DNA of 37,676 bases, from the NCBI GenBank assembly GCA_903925275.1, contig CAIYES010000507.1, positions 1 through 37,676 of the forward strand, written 5' to 3'. The notes below the pieces were generated by a model, which was not told the DNA's origin, did no database searches, and worked only from the letters and a program-made list of their open reading frames with translations. This document shows positions 1 to 9,139 of this stretch, piece by piece. Within the stretch, counting starts at the first letter, position 1. Each line of letters begins with the position of its first letter. The stretch is from an uncultured Bacteroidales bacterium. Its GTDB lineage: Bacteria > Bacteroidota > Bacteroidia > Bacteroidales > FEN-979. Position numbers and translations under genes: made by a program.

Positions 1-3
1 GAA

Positions 4-30
4 TTATTAATTATTAATTATTAATTAAAT
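4..30. repeat. heptamer short tandem repeat (TTATTAA)x3 plus partial, abutting the trx start codon
   Basis: TTATTAA at 4-10, 11-17, 18-24, then TTAAAT. Confidence 0.85.
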
Positions 31-396
31 ATGGTAGAGCATTTGACAAAACAGACTTTCATGGAAAAGGTCTTCAATTTTGAACAGAATCAGGAGTGGA
101 AATTTGAAGGTTCATTGCCTTGCATCATTGATTTTTATGCCGATTGGTGCGGCCCATGCAAAATGGTGGCTCCCATTCTCGAAGACCTTGCCATTGAATA
201 TGACGGAAAAATAAACATTTATAAAATTGATACTGAAGCGGAACAAGAGCTTGCCGGTGCATTTGGAATTCGCAGCATTCCTTCGATGCTCTTCGTTCCG
301 ATGAACGATCAGCCACAGATGTCAGTGGGTGCGTTGCCGAAAGATTCTCTGAAACAGGCCATCAGCGATGTATTGCTGAAGGAAAAGGAAAATTAA
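31..396 (+). CDS. trxA: thioredoxin family protein
   Basis: 121 aa ORF with DFYADWCGPCKMVAPILE active site and cis-Pro SIPSML. Confidence 0.93.
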   Translation: MVEHLTKQTFMEKVFNFEQNQEWKFEGSLPCIIDFYADWCGPCKMVAPILEDLAIEYDGKINIYKIDTEAEQELAGAFGIRSIPSMLFVPMNDQPQMSVGALPKDSLKQAISDVLLKEKEN

Positions 397-1013
397 TGCC
401 GCTGCTGATTGCAACTTCCTATCTTCCTCCTGCCTTGTATATGGCTGAAATTGCCAAGGCAGATGAAATAATTGTCGAAGCATTTGAAACCTATACAAAG
501 CAGACCTGCCGTAACCATTGTTTGATCTATGGGCCAAACGGCAGGCAAACACTGAGTATTCCCGTGATCAAAGTTAACGGGAACCATACCATTACCAAAG
601 ATATCCGGATTTCGACCCATCAGCCCTGGCAAAAAACTCATTGGCGTTCGATTAAAACAGCCTATAGCAATTCACCTTTTTTTCTTTTCTATCAGGATTA
701 TCTTTCCCCTTTTTATGAAAAGAAATTCAATTTTCTTATCGATCTGAATATCGGTTTGCTCGAAACCTTGATGCATATCATGCATATCGACTGTGAGATC
801 AGGTTGAGTGCCCATTTTGAAAAATCTCCTGCAGGTGTAATTGACCAAAGAACTGAACCTGTTGCGAAACATTGTTTGCATCCAATAGCCTATCCGCACT
901 ATACCCAGGTTTTTGAGCCCACTCATGGCTTCATTCCCGGATTAAGTATCCTTGATGTACTCCTCAACCTTGGGCCTGAAACATCTGGTTACCTGAAAAC
1001 CCTGCAACCTTAA
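396..1013 (+). CDS. WbqC-like family protein
   Basis: 205 aa; LLIATSYLPPALYMAEIAKADEIIVEAFETYTKQTCRN... resembles WbqC-like family; start overlaps trx stop. Confidence 0.75.
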   Translation: MPLLIATSYLPPALYMAEIAKADEIIVEAFETYTKQTCRNHCLIYGPNGRQTLSIPVIKVNGNHTITKDIRISTHQPWQKTHWRSIKTAYSNSPFFLFYQDYLSPFYEKKFNFLIDLNIGLLETLMHIMHIDCEIRLSAHFEKSPAGVIDQRTEPVAKHCLHPIAYPHYTQVFEPTHGFIPGLSILDVLLNLGPETSGYLKTLQP

Positions 1014-1057
1014 AGTTGCGCCTGCTCCGAAAAGTCAAAAACAAATCAAACTTTTCT

Positions 1058-1065
1058 TATCTTTG
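1058..1065 (+). promoter_or_regulatory. Bacteroidetes-type -7 box TATCTTTG upstream of feoAB
   Basis: exact TAnnTTTG match about 22 nt before the TTG start. Confidence 0.65.
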
Positions 1066-1086
1066 CATTAATTTAATCTAAATTAA

Positions 1087-3492
1087 TTGATTACCCTCAA
1101 CGAACTTCTTCAAGGAGAATCGGGTCTGATCACGAAAGTGAAAGGCCGTGGTGCATTCCGTAAGCGTATCACAGAGATGGGGTTTGTAAAAGGCAAAGAG
1201 GTCACAGTTATCAAAGCAGCACCACTTCAGGATCCCGTCGAATATAAAATCATGGGATATCACGTTTCGCTCAGGCAAAGTGAGGCCAGCCTAATAGGGG
1301 TTGAATCTGCGGCTGACCATTTAAATTCCGTTGCAACTTCACAGGATGTCAACTTTTACAATGGCACTATTGAAGAGGAGTCGCAACGCATCGAAATTGC
1401 TGACAGGGGCAGGATAATTGATGTTGCGCTTGTTGGAAACCCCAACTGTGGGAAGACAACCCTTTTCAACTTTGCCTCCGGTTCGCATGAACGGGTCGGA
1501 AATTTCAGCGGGGTCACAGTCGATTCCAAGGAGGCTAAATTCAAACAATCAGGGTATATTTTCAACATCACCGATCTACCGGGTACTTACTCTCTTACTG
1601 CCTTCTCGCCTGAAGAATTGTTTGTGCGCAACCATATCATCGAGAAAGTCCCTGATATTGTTGTTAATGTTGTGGATGCTTCCAACCTTGAACGCAACCT
1701 CTACCTAACAACACAGCTCATCGACATGGATATCCGGGTTGTGATTGCTTTGAATATGTACGATGAATTCGAGAAACAGGGGCACCAACTCGATTACAAA
1801 GCGCTTGGGCAACTACTTGGAATCCCTGTAATTCCCACAGTCAGTTCAAAAGGGGCAGGTATACCGGAACTTTTCGATCGCCTCATTGAGGTATTTGAAG
1901 ATCGCGACCCCATTCTCAGGCATGTTCACATCAATTATGGCAGCGAAATTGAACGATCAGTGAAAAAAATCCAGGATGTGATCTGGCATGATAAATCGCT
2001 GACTGACCGGATTTCATCGCGATACATCAGTATCAAATTGCTGGAGAAGGACGTTGAAATGTTGGAATCTTTAGAATCTTTTCCGAATTTCCAGTCAATC
2101 CGGGATGTAACCGAAAAGGAGATTCACAAACTTGAAGCGAGCTTTAAAGAAGATTCTTCCACTTTGATAACCGATGCAAAATATGGTTTTATAGCCGGAG
2201 CCTTGAAAGAAACGTTGACGCCTCACCAACAGGAGGTTCCGAAAAAAACCGCAAGTGAACTCATCGATACGGTCTTAACCCACAAATGGCTGGGGTTTCC
2301 GGTTTTCATCTTTTTTCTGTGGATGATGTTCCAGTCGACATTTTCGTTGGGAGAATTTCCCAAACACTGGATCGATCTTTTAGTTTCTTTATTTGGCAGA
2401 CAGGTCAGCATACTCATGCCATCCGGGCCGCTTAAGGATCTTATCGTGGATGGCATCATCAATGGGGTGGGAAGTATCATTGTTTTTCTTCCCAACATCC
2501 TGATCCTGTTCTTCTTCATCTCCCTGATGGAAGATACCGGATATATGGCGCGTGCAGCATTTATCATGGATAAACTGATGCATAAAATGGGATTGCACGG
2601 CCAATCGTTTATCCCACTCATAATGGGTTTTGGTTGTAATGTACCGGCAATTATGGTCACCAGAACCCTCAAGAACCGCAATGACCGGTTACTAACCATG
2701 CTGATTAACCCGTTTATGTCGTGCAGTGCACGGTTGCCAGTCTACATCCTCATTGCCGGAGCAATATTTCCAAGCCATGCCGGCACGGTTATTTTCGGAC
2801 TTTACATAACAGGCATCATCCTGGCGGTGCTTATCTCTCTTGTTTTCAAGAAAATACTTTTCAAAAGCAACGAGGCTCCCTTTGTCATGGAACTCCCTCC
2901 CTACCGTATGCCAACATTTCGGGTTATCATGCGACACATGTGGGAAAAAGGACAGCAGTATTTGCAAAAAATGGGTGGCGTAATCCTCATCGCAGTGATT
3001 CTGATCTGGGCACTTGAATACTTCCCTGCCGGCAGCAACGCCAGTCCCGAAGAACGTCTGCAAAATTCCTATATCGGAAAAATCGGAAAAACCATTGAAC
3101 CGGTGCTATCCCCGCTTGGATTCGATTGGCGCATGGGAGTCAGCCTGATTACCGGTGCAGCAGCCAAGGAGGTTGTGGTAAGCACCATGGGTGTACTTTT
3201 TGGTTCATCCCATTACCATGATACAAAAGACCCCCAAACACTGGGTGTCAGGTTGCAGCAGGCTACCTGGCCGGATGGTACACTTAGTGGCAGGAAGCTT
3301 TTTACGCCTCTTGCAGGAATATCATACCTCCTTTTCATCCTGATCTATATGCCTTGTGTGGCCGTAGTTGCTACCGTTAACCGTGAATCGGGAAGCTGGA
3401 AATGGGCACTTTTTCTCATTACCTATACGACCATTCTGGCCTGGGTTTTATCGTTTGCAGTATTTCAATTAGGCAGTTTAATCTTTTCCTGA
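1087..3492 (+). CDS. feoB: ferrous iron transporter with fused N-terminal FeoA domain (FeoA-FeoB)
   Basis: 801 aa; FeoA-like N-terminus (GRGAFRKRITEMGFVKGKEV), G1 GNPNCGKTT, DLPGTYSL, FeoB Gate/membrane motifs; TTG start. Confidence 0.95.
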   Translation: MITLNELLQGESGLITKVKGRGAFRKRITEMGFVKGKEVTVIKAAPLQDPVEYKIMGYHVSLRQSEASLIGVESAADHLNSVATSQDVNFYNGTIEEESQRIEIADRGRIIDVALVGNPNCGKTTLFNFASGSHERVGNFSGVTVDSKEAKFKQSGYIFNITDLPGTYSLTAFSPEELFVRNHIIEKVPDIVVNVVDASNLERNLYLTTQLIDMDIRVVIALNMYDEFEKQGHQLDYKALGQLLGIPVIPTVSSKGAGIPELFDRLIEVFEDRDPILRHVHINYGSEIERSVKKIQDVIWHDKSLTDRISSRYISIKLLEKDVEMLESLESFPNFQSIRDVTEKEIHKLEASFKEDSSTLITDAKYGFIAGALKETLTPHQQEVPKKTASELIDTVLTHKWLGFPVFIFFLWMMFQSTFSLGEFPKHWIDLLVSLFGRQVSILMPSGPLKDLIVDGIINGVGSIIVFLPNILILFFFISLMEDTGYMARAAFIMDKLMHKMGLHGQSFIPLIMGFGCNVPAIMVTRTLKNRNDRLLTMLINPFMSCSARLPVYILIAGAIFPSHAGTVIFGLYITGIILAVLISLVFKKILFKSNEAPFVMELPPYRMPTFRVIMRHMWEKGQQYLQKMGGVILIAVILIWALEYFPAGSNASPEERLQNSYIGKIGKTIEPVLSPLGFDWRMGVSLITGAAAKEVVVSTMGVLFGSSHYHDTKDPQTLGVRLQQATWPDGTLSGRKLFTPLAGISYLLFILIYMPCVAVVATVNRESGSWKWALFLITYTTILAWVLSFAVFQLGSLIFS

Positions 3493-3493
3493 G

Positions 3494-3631
3494 ATGTTGA
3501 TGCAATTCCTGATCGTTGGTGCAATCGTTATTTCTGCTCTTATGCTGACCACGATTCGTCTTTTCCGTTTTTTTAAAACACCGGTATCAAAATGTGGCGG
3601 ATGCAGCGGGTGTGCATTGAAAAAAGCTTAA
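3494..3631 (+). CDS. FeoB-associated Cys-rich small membrane protein
   Basis: 45 aa, absent from the ORF track: MLMQFLIVGAIVISALMLTTIRLFRFFKTPVSKCGGCSGCALKKA; one TM helix plus CGGCSGC tail, directly after feoB. Confidence 0.8.
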   Translation: MLMQFLIVGAIVISALMLTTIRLFRFFKTPVSKCGGCSGCALKKA

Positions 3632-3678
3632 TGCAAGCAATGCAGGCAATGCAGGCAATGCAAGCAATGTAGGCAATG
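3631..3678. repeat. 9-bp short tandem repeat (ATGCARGCA)x5
   Basis: units at 3631, 3640, 3649, 3658, 3667, starting at the last base of the preceding stop codon; same unit as the array at 20951-21054. Confidence 0.9.
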
Positions 3679-3713
3679 ATTCGGGAACTATTCTGGAAAG
3701 TCACACAATTGTA

Positions 3714-3741
3714 TTGCTATCGAAAAAGATTTGTAGTTTTG
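3714..3741 (+). promoter_or_regulatory. promoter (TTG-N17-TAGTTTTG) for the pyrimidine-dimer glycosylase gene
   Basis: TTG at 3714-3716, TAGTTTTG at 3734-3741; nearly duplicated at 4351-4380. Confidence 0.6.
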
Positions 3742-3781
3742 ATCTTTTCAACAGTTTATAAACAGTTTGCAGCGGTTAAAA

Positions 3782-4219
3782 ATGAGAATCTGGTCCATAC
3801 ATCCTAAATATCTTGACTCGAAGGGTTTTGTGGCACTTTGGCGTGAAACTTTGTTAGCAAAGAATGTTTTGGAAGGTAAAACAGTAGGTTATCGTAATCA
3901 TCCACAACTTGATCGCTTTAAAAACTCCCACAACACACTTGACGCAATTAACCAGTATTTAAGCAATATTTATGATGAATCTGTTGAAAGACACTTTACT
4001 TTTAACAGTACTAAATTTAAGAAACCAATTGTACCATTATTCCTTACAGTCAGTGAAGGACAATTAATTTTCGAATTCGAACATCTGCTTTGCAAATTAA
4101 AAGAGCGGGAAATTAATTTATATAAAACACTAAAAGAAACGACGTCCATTATTCCTCACCCAATGTTTAAAATCGTTCAAGGAAAAATTGAGAAATGGGA
4201 AAGGGTAAAACAGGATTAA
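3782..4219 (+). CDS. pyrimidine dimer DNA glycosylase family protein (T4 endonuclease V-like)
   Basis: MRIWSIHPKYLDSKGFVALWRETLLAKNVLEGKTVGYRNHPQLDRF motif of the Pyr_excise family; ATG at 3782 preferred over TTG at 3767. Confidence 0.8.
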   Translation: MRIWSIHPKYLDSKGFVALWRETLLAKNVLEGKTVGYRNHPQLDRFKNSHNTLDAINQYLSNIYDESVERHFTFNSTKFKKPIVPLFLTVSEGQLIFEFEHLLCKLKEREINLYKTLKETTSIIPHPMFKIVQGKIEKWERVKQD

Positions 4220-4242
4220 CAAAGGTAAACTGCTGATAAATC

Positions 4243-4259
4243 TTGTGTTCCAAACACAA
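4243..4259. terminator. short hairpin TTGTGTT-CCA-AACACAA downstream of the glycosylase gene
   Basis: perfect 7-bp inverted repeat; no U-tract, so termination is uncertain. Confidence 0.4.
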
Positions 4260-4350
4260 TAGATGCCACTTCGTGAAGTAAATTGATTCACACCGGATAT
4301 TTTCTTAACGCTCCGCACTCTTCCTCTCTCTTTATGCCATACACTCGTTT

Positions 4351-4380
4351 TTGGCTATCGAAAAAAGATTTGTAATTTTG
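4351..4380 (+). promoter_or_regulatory. promoter (TTG-N19-TAATTTTG) for the NlpC/P60 gene
   Basis: TTG at 4351-4353, TAATTTTG at 4373-4380; near-copy of the 3714-3758 segment. Confidence 0.6.
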
Positions 4381-4437
4381 AACTTTTTCCACAGCTTTAT
4401 TCCGGTTTTAGTAATCATTCAACCAAAAACATAGAAA

Positions 4438-5247
4438 ATGGAATTTGGTATATGTCTTCATAGTGTGATCCCGGTGAGGTTTGAACCTTCGCATAAATCG
4501 GAAATGGTAACACAGGTATTGTTCGGCGAACTTTACAGGGTTGTTGAAAAAGCAACCTTATGGATCAGAATTCAACTTCTATTCGATAACTATGAAGGGT
4601 GGATTCACATTCTTCAAACTGATTTCATTGATGAGTCTGAATTTCTCCGCCTGGCCGGCACAGAAACTGCCATGGCCGTTGATCTGGTTCAACTCATGCT
4701 GAATGAAACGAAAAACACCATGATTCCGGTTGTTCTAGGGAGTTCTCTGCCCGGGTTAGCTGCACAACGAATGCAAATTTCCGGTGATGTTTATTTGTAC
4801 GAAGGATCCATTGCAGATTCATCCCAGTCCGAAACAACAGCAGATTCGCGTAAAATACTGAAAATCAGGCAAAGTATAATCGAAAATGCCATGCTATACT
4901 TTCATGCGCCATACCTTTGGGGCGGCCGTACACCGTTTGGCATCGATTGTTCCGGTTTTGTACAGATGATTTATAAATTAGAGCATATCAAGCTGCTGCG
5001 CGATGCCAGCCAGCAAGCAACCCAGGGTGAGGTGATCAGTCTGCTTGCCGAAGCAGAACCGGGTGATCTTGCATTTTTCGATGATGAAGAGGGAAATATC
5101 AACCATACAGGTATAATCAGCACCCATCACCGGATTATTCATTGTTCAGGCAAAGTACGAATCGATGCACTCGACCACGAGGGTATCTACAACGAGGAAT
5201 TGCAAAAATACTCGCATAAACTACGGCTGATCAAAAGGGTATTGTGA
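4438..5247 (+). CDS. C40 family peptidase (SH3-like plus NlpC/P60)
   Basis: 269 aa; PYLWGGRTPFGIDCSGFVQMIYK and NHTGIIS...IIHCSG motifs. Confidence 0.9.
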   Translation: MEFGICLHSVIPVRFEPSHKSEMVTQVLFGELYRVVEKATLWIRIQLLFDNYEGWIHILQTDFIDESEFLRLAGTETAMAVDLVQLMLNETKNTMIPVVLGSSLPGLAAQRMQISGDVYLYEGSIADSSQSETTADSRKILKIRQSIIENAMLYFHAPYLWGGRTPFGIDCSGFVQMIYKLEHIKLLRDASQQATQGEVISLLAEAEPGDLAFFDDEEGNINHTGIISTHHRIIHCSGKVRIDALDHEGIYNEELQKYSHKLRLIKRVL

Positions 5248-5248
5248 A

Positions 5249-5286
5249 AACCCCACCCGATATAAGCAGGGCACAAGGTGCGGGTT
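5249..5286. terminator. hairpin between convergent genes (AACCCCACC...GGTGCGGGTT)
   Basis: inverted repeat with a 1-nt bulge in the 37-bp convergent spacer. Confidence 0.45.
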
Positions 5287-5971
5287 ATTCCTGGTTATTG
5301 TTAGCCTTTGGGGGCTGTTTTTCAATTTTTTCCTGATTGAAAACCCAGGTGAGGCGAATGGTAATCACGTTGTTATACTGATATCGGGTATAGGCAGTTC
5401 TTGGCATGGTATTCCTGTTCGTAACCAACACGGTTCTGTTGCTTTTCATTGAATATTGATAACGGACACCTGCCCAAAGTTTACTCCATAACCGAATCTG
5501 AACGTCACCGATTACCGAATATTCATTGTTTGAAAGACCAGTCTGATATCTGAAAAGGCTATCATAAAAATTGTTCTTAGTCTCCTTGTAATTGATCACC
5601 TGCCCGTATGAAAAACCAACTCCTCCTGAAATCAGTTTTTTATCGGTAAAATGAACAAGAAGAGGGATTTCAGCATAGTCGAGCGTTAATCGATAATTGG
5701 TTGAATCGGTGGCTCCACTATGGTAACTTCCTTTTTGCGAGTACAACAATTCCATGCTTACCGACCACTTTTTATTTTTGCCAAATGGAATAATCACCTG
5801 TGGTCCAACATTCAGCCCGATTTTATTGTATCCATAAAACACATCCCCATCAACCTGCGTCAGGTTCATTCCCACACTAAGTGCCCCAAGAATATGCTGA
5901 GCCAAAATCTTTTCAGAAATAACAATCCCGCTTGCGAAAAGGAAGAAAAGTAAAACAAGACGCTTAACCAT
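5285..5971 (-). CDS. outer membrane beta-barrel protein (porin-like, PorT-type)
   Basis: 228 aa; signal peptide, alternating beta-strand pattern, SVSMELLYSQKGSY. Confidence 0.75.
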   Translation of the reverse strand: MVKRLVLLFFLFASGIVISEKILAQHILGALSVGMNLTQVDGDVFYGYNKIGLNVGPQVIIPFGKNKKWSVSMELLYSQKGSYHSGATDSTNYRLTLDYAEIPLLVHFTDKKLISGGVGFSYGQVINYKETKNNFYDSLFRYQTGLSNNEYSVIGDVQIRLWSKLWAGVRYQYSMKSNRTVLVTNRNTMPRTAYTRYQYNNVITIRLTWVFNQEKIEKQPPKANNNQE

Positions 5972-6018
5972 TTTACGATTTATGATTTTTTAGGTGGTTG
6001 GATTGGTTAAAATAACGG

Positions 6019-8172
6019 CTAAACTTCGGGCTTAGTATGCTGAATTTTCATGGTCAGTTGGATTCGTTTGCGTTCCAGGTCAACCTCCAGCACTTCGACC
6101 ATCACCTTCTGATTTAGTTTAACTACCTCATTGGGGTCTTTTACAAAACGGTCGGCTAATTGGCTGATGTGTACCAGTCCATCCTGATGAACGCCCATAT
6201 CGACAAAAACGCCAAAGTTGGTGATATTGGTTATGATGCCCGGAATTCTCATCCCTTTATGCAGATCGTGCATGGTATGAATGTTCTTGTCAAACTCGAA
6301 CATTTCGAACTGCTGGCGCGGGTCGCGCCCGGGTTTGGCAAGTTCCGACATGATGTCTTGCAATGTTGGCATTCCTACCTTGTCGGTTGTGAACTCCTCC
6401 AATTTGATCCTTGACCTGAGTTCGGCCTTCGACATCAGTTCATCAATGGAACAATTCAGGTTCTTTGCCATACGATCAACCACTGGATAGCTTTCAGGAT
6501 GCACTGAACTCCGGTCGAGCGGATTTTTTGCATCGCGGATGCGCAGGAAGCCTGCTGCCTGTTCAAAGGCCTTTTCCCCAAACCGGGTTACTTTTTTGAA
6601 TTCGGTGCGCGATTTGAAAGGTCCGTTTTCATTGCGCCAGGCGATAATGTTTTTCGCCAGGGATGGGCCAAGTCCCGAAACATAGGCAAGCAATTCTTCA
6701 CTTGCGGTATTAACCTCCACTCCTACCTTGTTGACACAACTCACAACTGTATCTCCAAGGCTTTTCATCAGTGCCGTTTGATCAACATCGTGCTGATACT
6801 GCCCGACTCCGATCGATTTTGGTTCGATTTTCACCAACTCTGCCAAGGGATCCATCAGGCGCCGGCCAATGGATACTGATCCACGAACCGTTATATCGTA
6901 ATCGGGAAATTCCTTACGGGCAACGGCAGATGCGGAATATACCGACGCCCCGCTCTCGTTTACCGCGAGTGCTATGACATCGCGGTCGAATCCGATAGCG
7001 CGAATCAGGCGTTCGGTTTCGCGTCCTGCTGTGCCGTTTCCTATGGCAATGGCTTCTATTTTATATGCATTGACAAGGCTTTTAATTTTATGAATGGCTT
7101 CTTTCACCTCATTTTGAGGAGGATGCGGGTAGATCGTTTCATTGTGCACTAATTTTCCCTGACGGTCGAGGCAAACGATCTTGCATCCGGTACGAAAACC
7201 CGGGTCAATGGCTAATACATTTTTTTGTCCGAGAGGTGGAGCCAGCAGAAGTTGCCTCATATTTTCAGCAAAAACACGGATAGCTTCTGTATCGGCCTTT
7301 TCCTTGGCCCACTGCCGCATTTCTGTTTCAATAGATGGAAAAAGCAAACGTTTGCAACTATCTGCAATCGCCGACTTTACCAGCATGGCAGAGGCATTGT
7401 TCCCCTTGACAAAAATTTTATGCAGGATTTCATGTGCCTGATCCTCATGCACATCAACTGAAATTTTTAAAAATCCCTCATTTTCACCCCTGAACATGGC
7501 AAGCAGCCGGTGCGACGGGATTTTATGCAATGGCTCGTGATAATCGAAATACATTTCGAAATTGATCCCATCCTGTTCTTTTCCCTTCGCCACGCGGGCA
7601 GAAACCTGAGATTCTTTCTGGAAAAGATGACGAACACGTTTGCGTGCATAGCTGTCTTCATTCACCATTTCGGCAATGATGTCGCTTGCACCCTGAATAG
7701 CCTCCTCTATTGAGTTTACCCCCTTTTCCGGGTCGATGAATTTTTCAGCCCTGATTTCAACATCATCATACCGTTGAGAAAAAATCAGAGTGGCCAAAGG
7801 CTCCAAACCTTTTTCACGTGCAATGCTGGCCCTGGTTTTCCGCTTCTGTTTGTAGGGCAGGTAAATATCTTCCAGTTCGGCCATGGCAGCAGCATTTGCT
7901 ATGGCGAGTTCCAGTTCCGGTGTGAGCTTTCCCTGCTCGGTAAGCGATTTCACGATGGCTGCCCTGCGGGAATCCAGATCTTTAAGCTGTTGCAGACGAT
8001 CACGAACCTGTGCGATCATAACTTCATCCATCGAGCCGGTCATCTCCTTGCGGTATCGGGCGATGAAAGGAATGGTAGCCCCACCCTCAAGCAAATTGAT
8101 GGTATTCTGAATAAAACCTGCGGAAACATTCATTTCCACTGCAATAAGGTCGGTGTATTTTTCTTGGATCAT
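6019..8172 (-). CDS. tex: Tex-like RNA-binding transcriptional accessory protein (S1 domain)
   Basis: 717 aa; GGATIPFIARYRKE, AIDPGFRTGCK, C-terminal S1 domain IPGIITNITNFGVFVDMGVHQDGLVHISQL. Confidence 0.95.
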   Translation of the reverse strand: MIQEKYTDLIAVEMNVSAGFIQNTINLLEGGATIPFIARYRKEMTGSMDEVMIAQVRDRLQQLKDLDSRRAAIVKSLTEQGKLTPELELAIANAAAMAELEDIYLPYKQKRKTRASIAREKGLEPLATLIFSQRYDDVEIRAEKFIDPEKGVNSIEEAIQGASDIIAEMVNEDSYARKRVRHLFQKESQVSARVAKGKEQDGINFEMYFDYHEPLHKIPSHRLLAMFRGENEGFLKISVDVHEDQAHEILHKIFVKGNNASAMLVKSAIADSCKRLLFPSIETEMRQWAKEKADTEAIRVFAENMRQLLLAPPLGQKNVLAIDPGFRTGCKIVCLDRQGKLVHNETIYPHPPQNEVKEAIHKIKSLVNAYKIEAIAIGNGTAGRETERLIRAIGFDRDVIALAVNESGASVYSASAVARKEFPDYDITVRGSVSIGRRLMDPLAELVKIEPKSIGVGQYQHDVDQTALMKSLGDTVVSCVNKVGVEVNTASEELLAYVSGLGPSLAKNIIAWRNENGPFKSRTEFKKVTRFGEKAFEQAAGFLRIRDAKNPLDRSSVHPESYPVVDRMAKNLNCSIDELMSKAELRSRIKLEEFTTDKVGMPTLQDIMSELAKPGRDPRQQFEMFEFDKNIHTMHDLHKGMRIPGIITNITNFGVFVDMGVHQDGLVHISQLADRFVKDPNEVVKLNQKVMVEVLEVDLERKRIQLTMKIQHTKPEV

Positions 8173-8238
8173 CGGACAAGTGTAACTGTACGTTTTAATT
8201 TGACATCGTCCCGGGTGATGAAATCCTGACCCGGTTAG

Positions 8239-8958
8239 TTACCAGCCTGAAGCCAGAACATCAATGATATGCATCGTTTTAATCGGAAGGTTGTGTTTGT
8301 CAATGTAGGCCTGCTGGTTCATCAGGCATGAGGAATCGGTTGATACAATATATTCCGCGCCGGTTTCAAGTGCACGGTTTACCTTTTGTTCAGCCATGGC
8401 TGAAGAGATCGGTTCAAATTTTACAGAAAAAGTACCGCCGAAGCCGCAGCAAACCTCATTTTCTTTCATTTCACGTAATTCCAGACCCTTCACGTTTGCC
8501 AGTAGCCGGCGAGGTTCATCCCCGAGTCTGTATTCTCTGAGTGCAGCACACGAATCATGATAGGTGACTGAATGCGGAAAGGAGGCGCCCACATCTTCAA
8601 CCTTCAGTTCATTGACCAGGAAATCGGTAAATTCAAAAATATTTTTTTTAAGCTGCTTGTATTCAAGGTGATTCGCCGTATTGTGAAATAGCCAGCCATA
8701 GTAGTTGCGGACAAATCCAATGCAGGATGCTGAAGGGCCAACAACCGGACGATCGTTTGGAAAATCCTTGAGAAACTTCTCACCCATTTTTTTCGCTTCA
8801 TCCCAAAAACCACTGTTGAAAGCCATCTGACCACAACAGGTTTGGTTTCCGTTGTAATTTACAGCGATATCAAGTTTTTCAAGAATCTTTATCATGTTCA
8901 TCCCGGTTTCCGGGTAAACCTGATCTACGAAACAGGGAATAAAAATATCAACTAACAA
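8239..8958 (-). CDS. lutA: (Fe-S)-binding protein, LutA/YkgE type (CCG domains)
   Basis: 239 aa; IPCFVDQVYPETG, QTCCGQMAFNSG, EVCCGFGGTFSVK; TTG start. Confidence 0.85.
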   Translation of the reverse strand: MLVDIFIPCFVDQVYPETGMNMIKILEKLDIAVNYNGNQTCCGQMAFNSGFWDEAKKMGEKFLKDFPNDRPVVGPSASCIGFVRNYYGWLFHNTANHLEYKQLKKNIFEFTDFLVNELKVEDVGASFPHSVTYHDSCAALREYRLGDEPRRLLANVKGLELREMKENEVCCGFGGTFSVKFEPISSAMAEQKVNRALETGAEYIVSTDSSCLMNQQAYIDKHNLPIKTMHIIDVLASGW

Positions 8959-9139
8959 GAAAAAAGTTATAAAATGTAAACAAATGAATTGTCAATAGTC
9001 AGGGGTTAAGGTTCAACAAAAAACTGCATGTTCCTGCTCTTACTTTTTATACCCGTCAATTAACCGGATACCCTCTGAAATGCAAAGGTCAAAAATAAGG
9101 AATTATGATTAAGGTGAGAATGATTTTTATAAAAAGTTA

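Noticed and set aside
4072-4083. palindrome TTCGAATTCGAA
   Set aside because: Inside the glycosylase coding sequence and explained by the codons; no repeated context.
7774-8229. 151-aa plus-strand ORF antisense to tex and similar antisense ORFs across the window
   Set aside because: No recognisable family features and fully opposite confidently identified genes.
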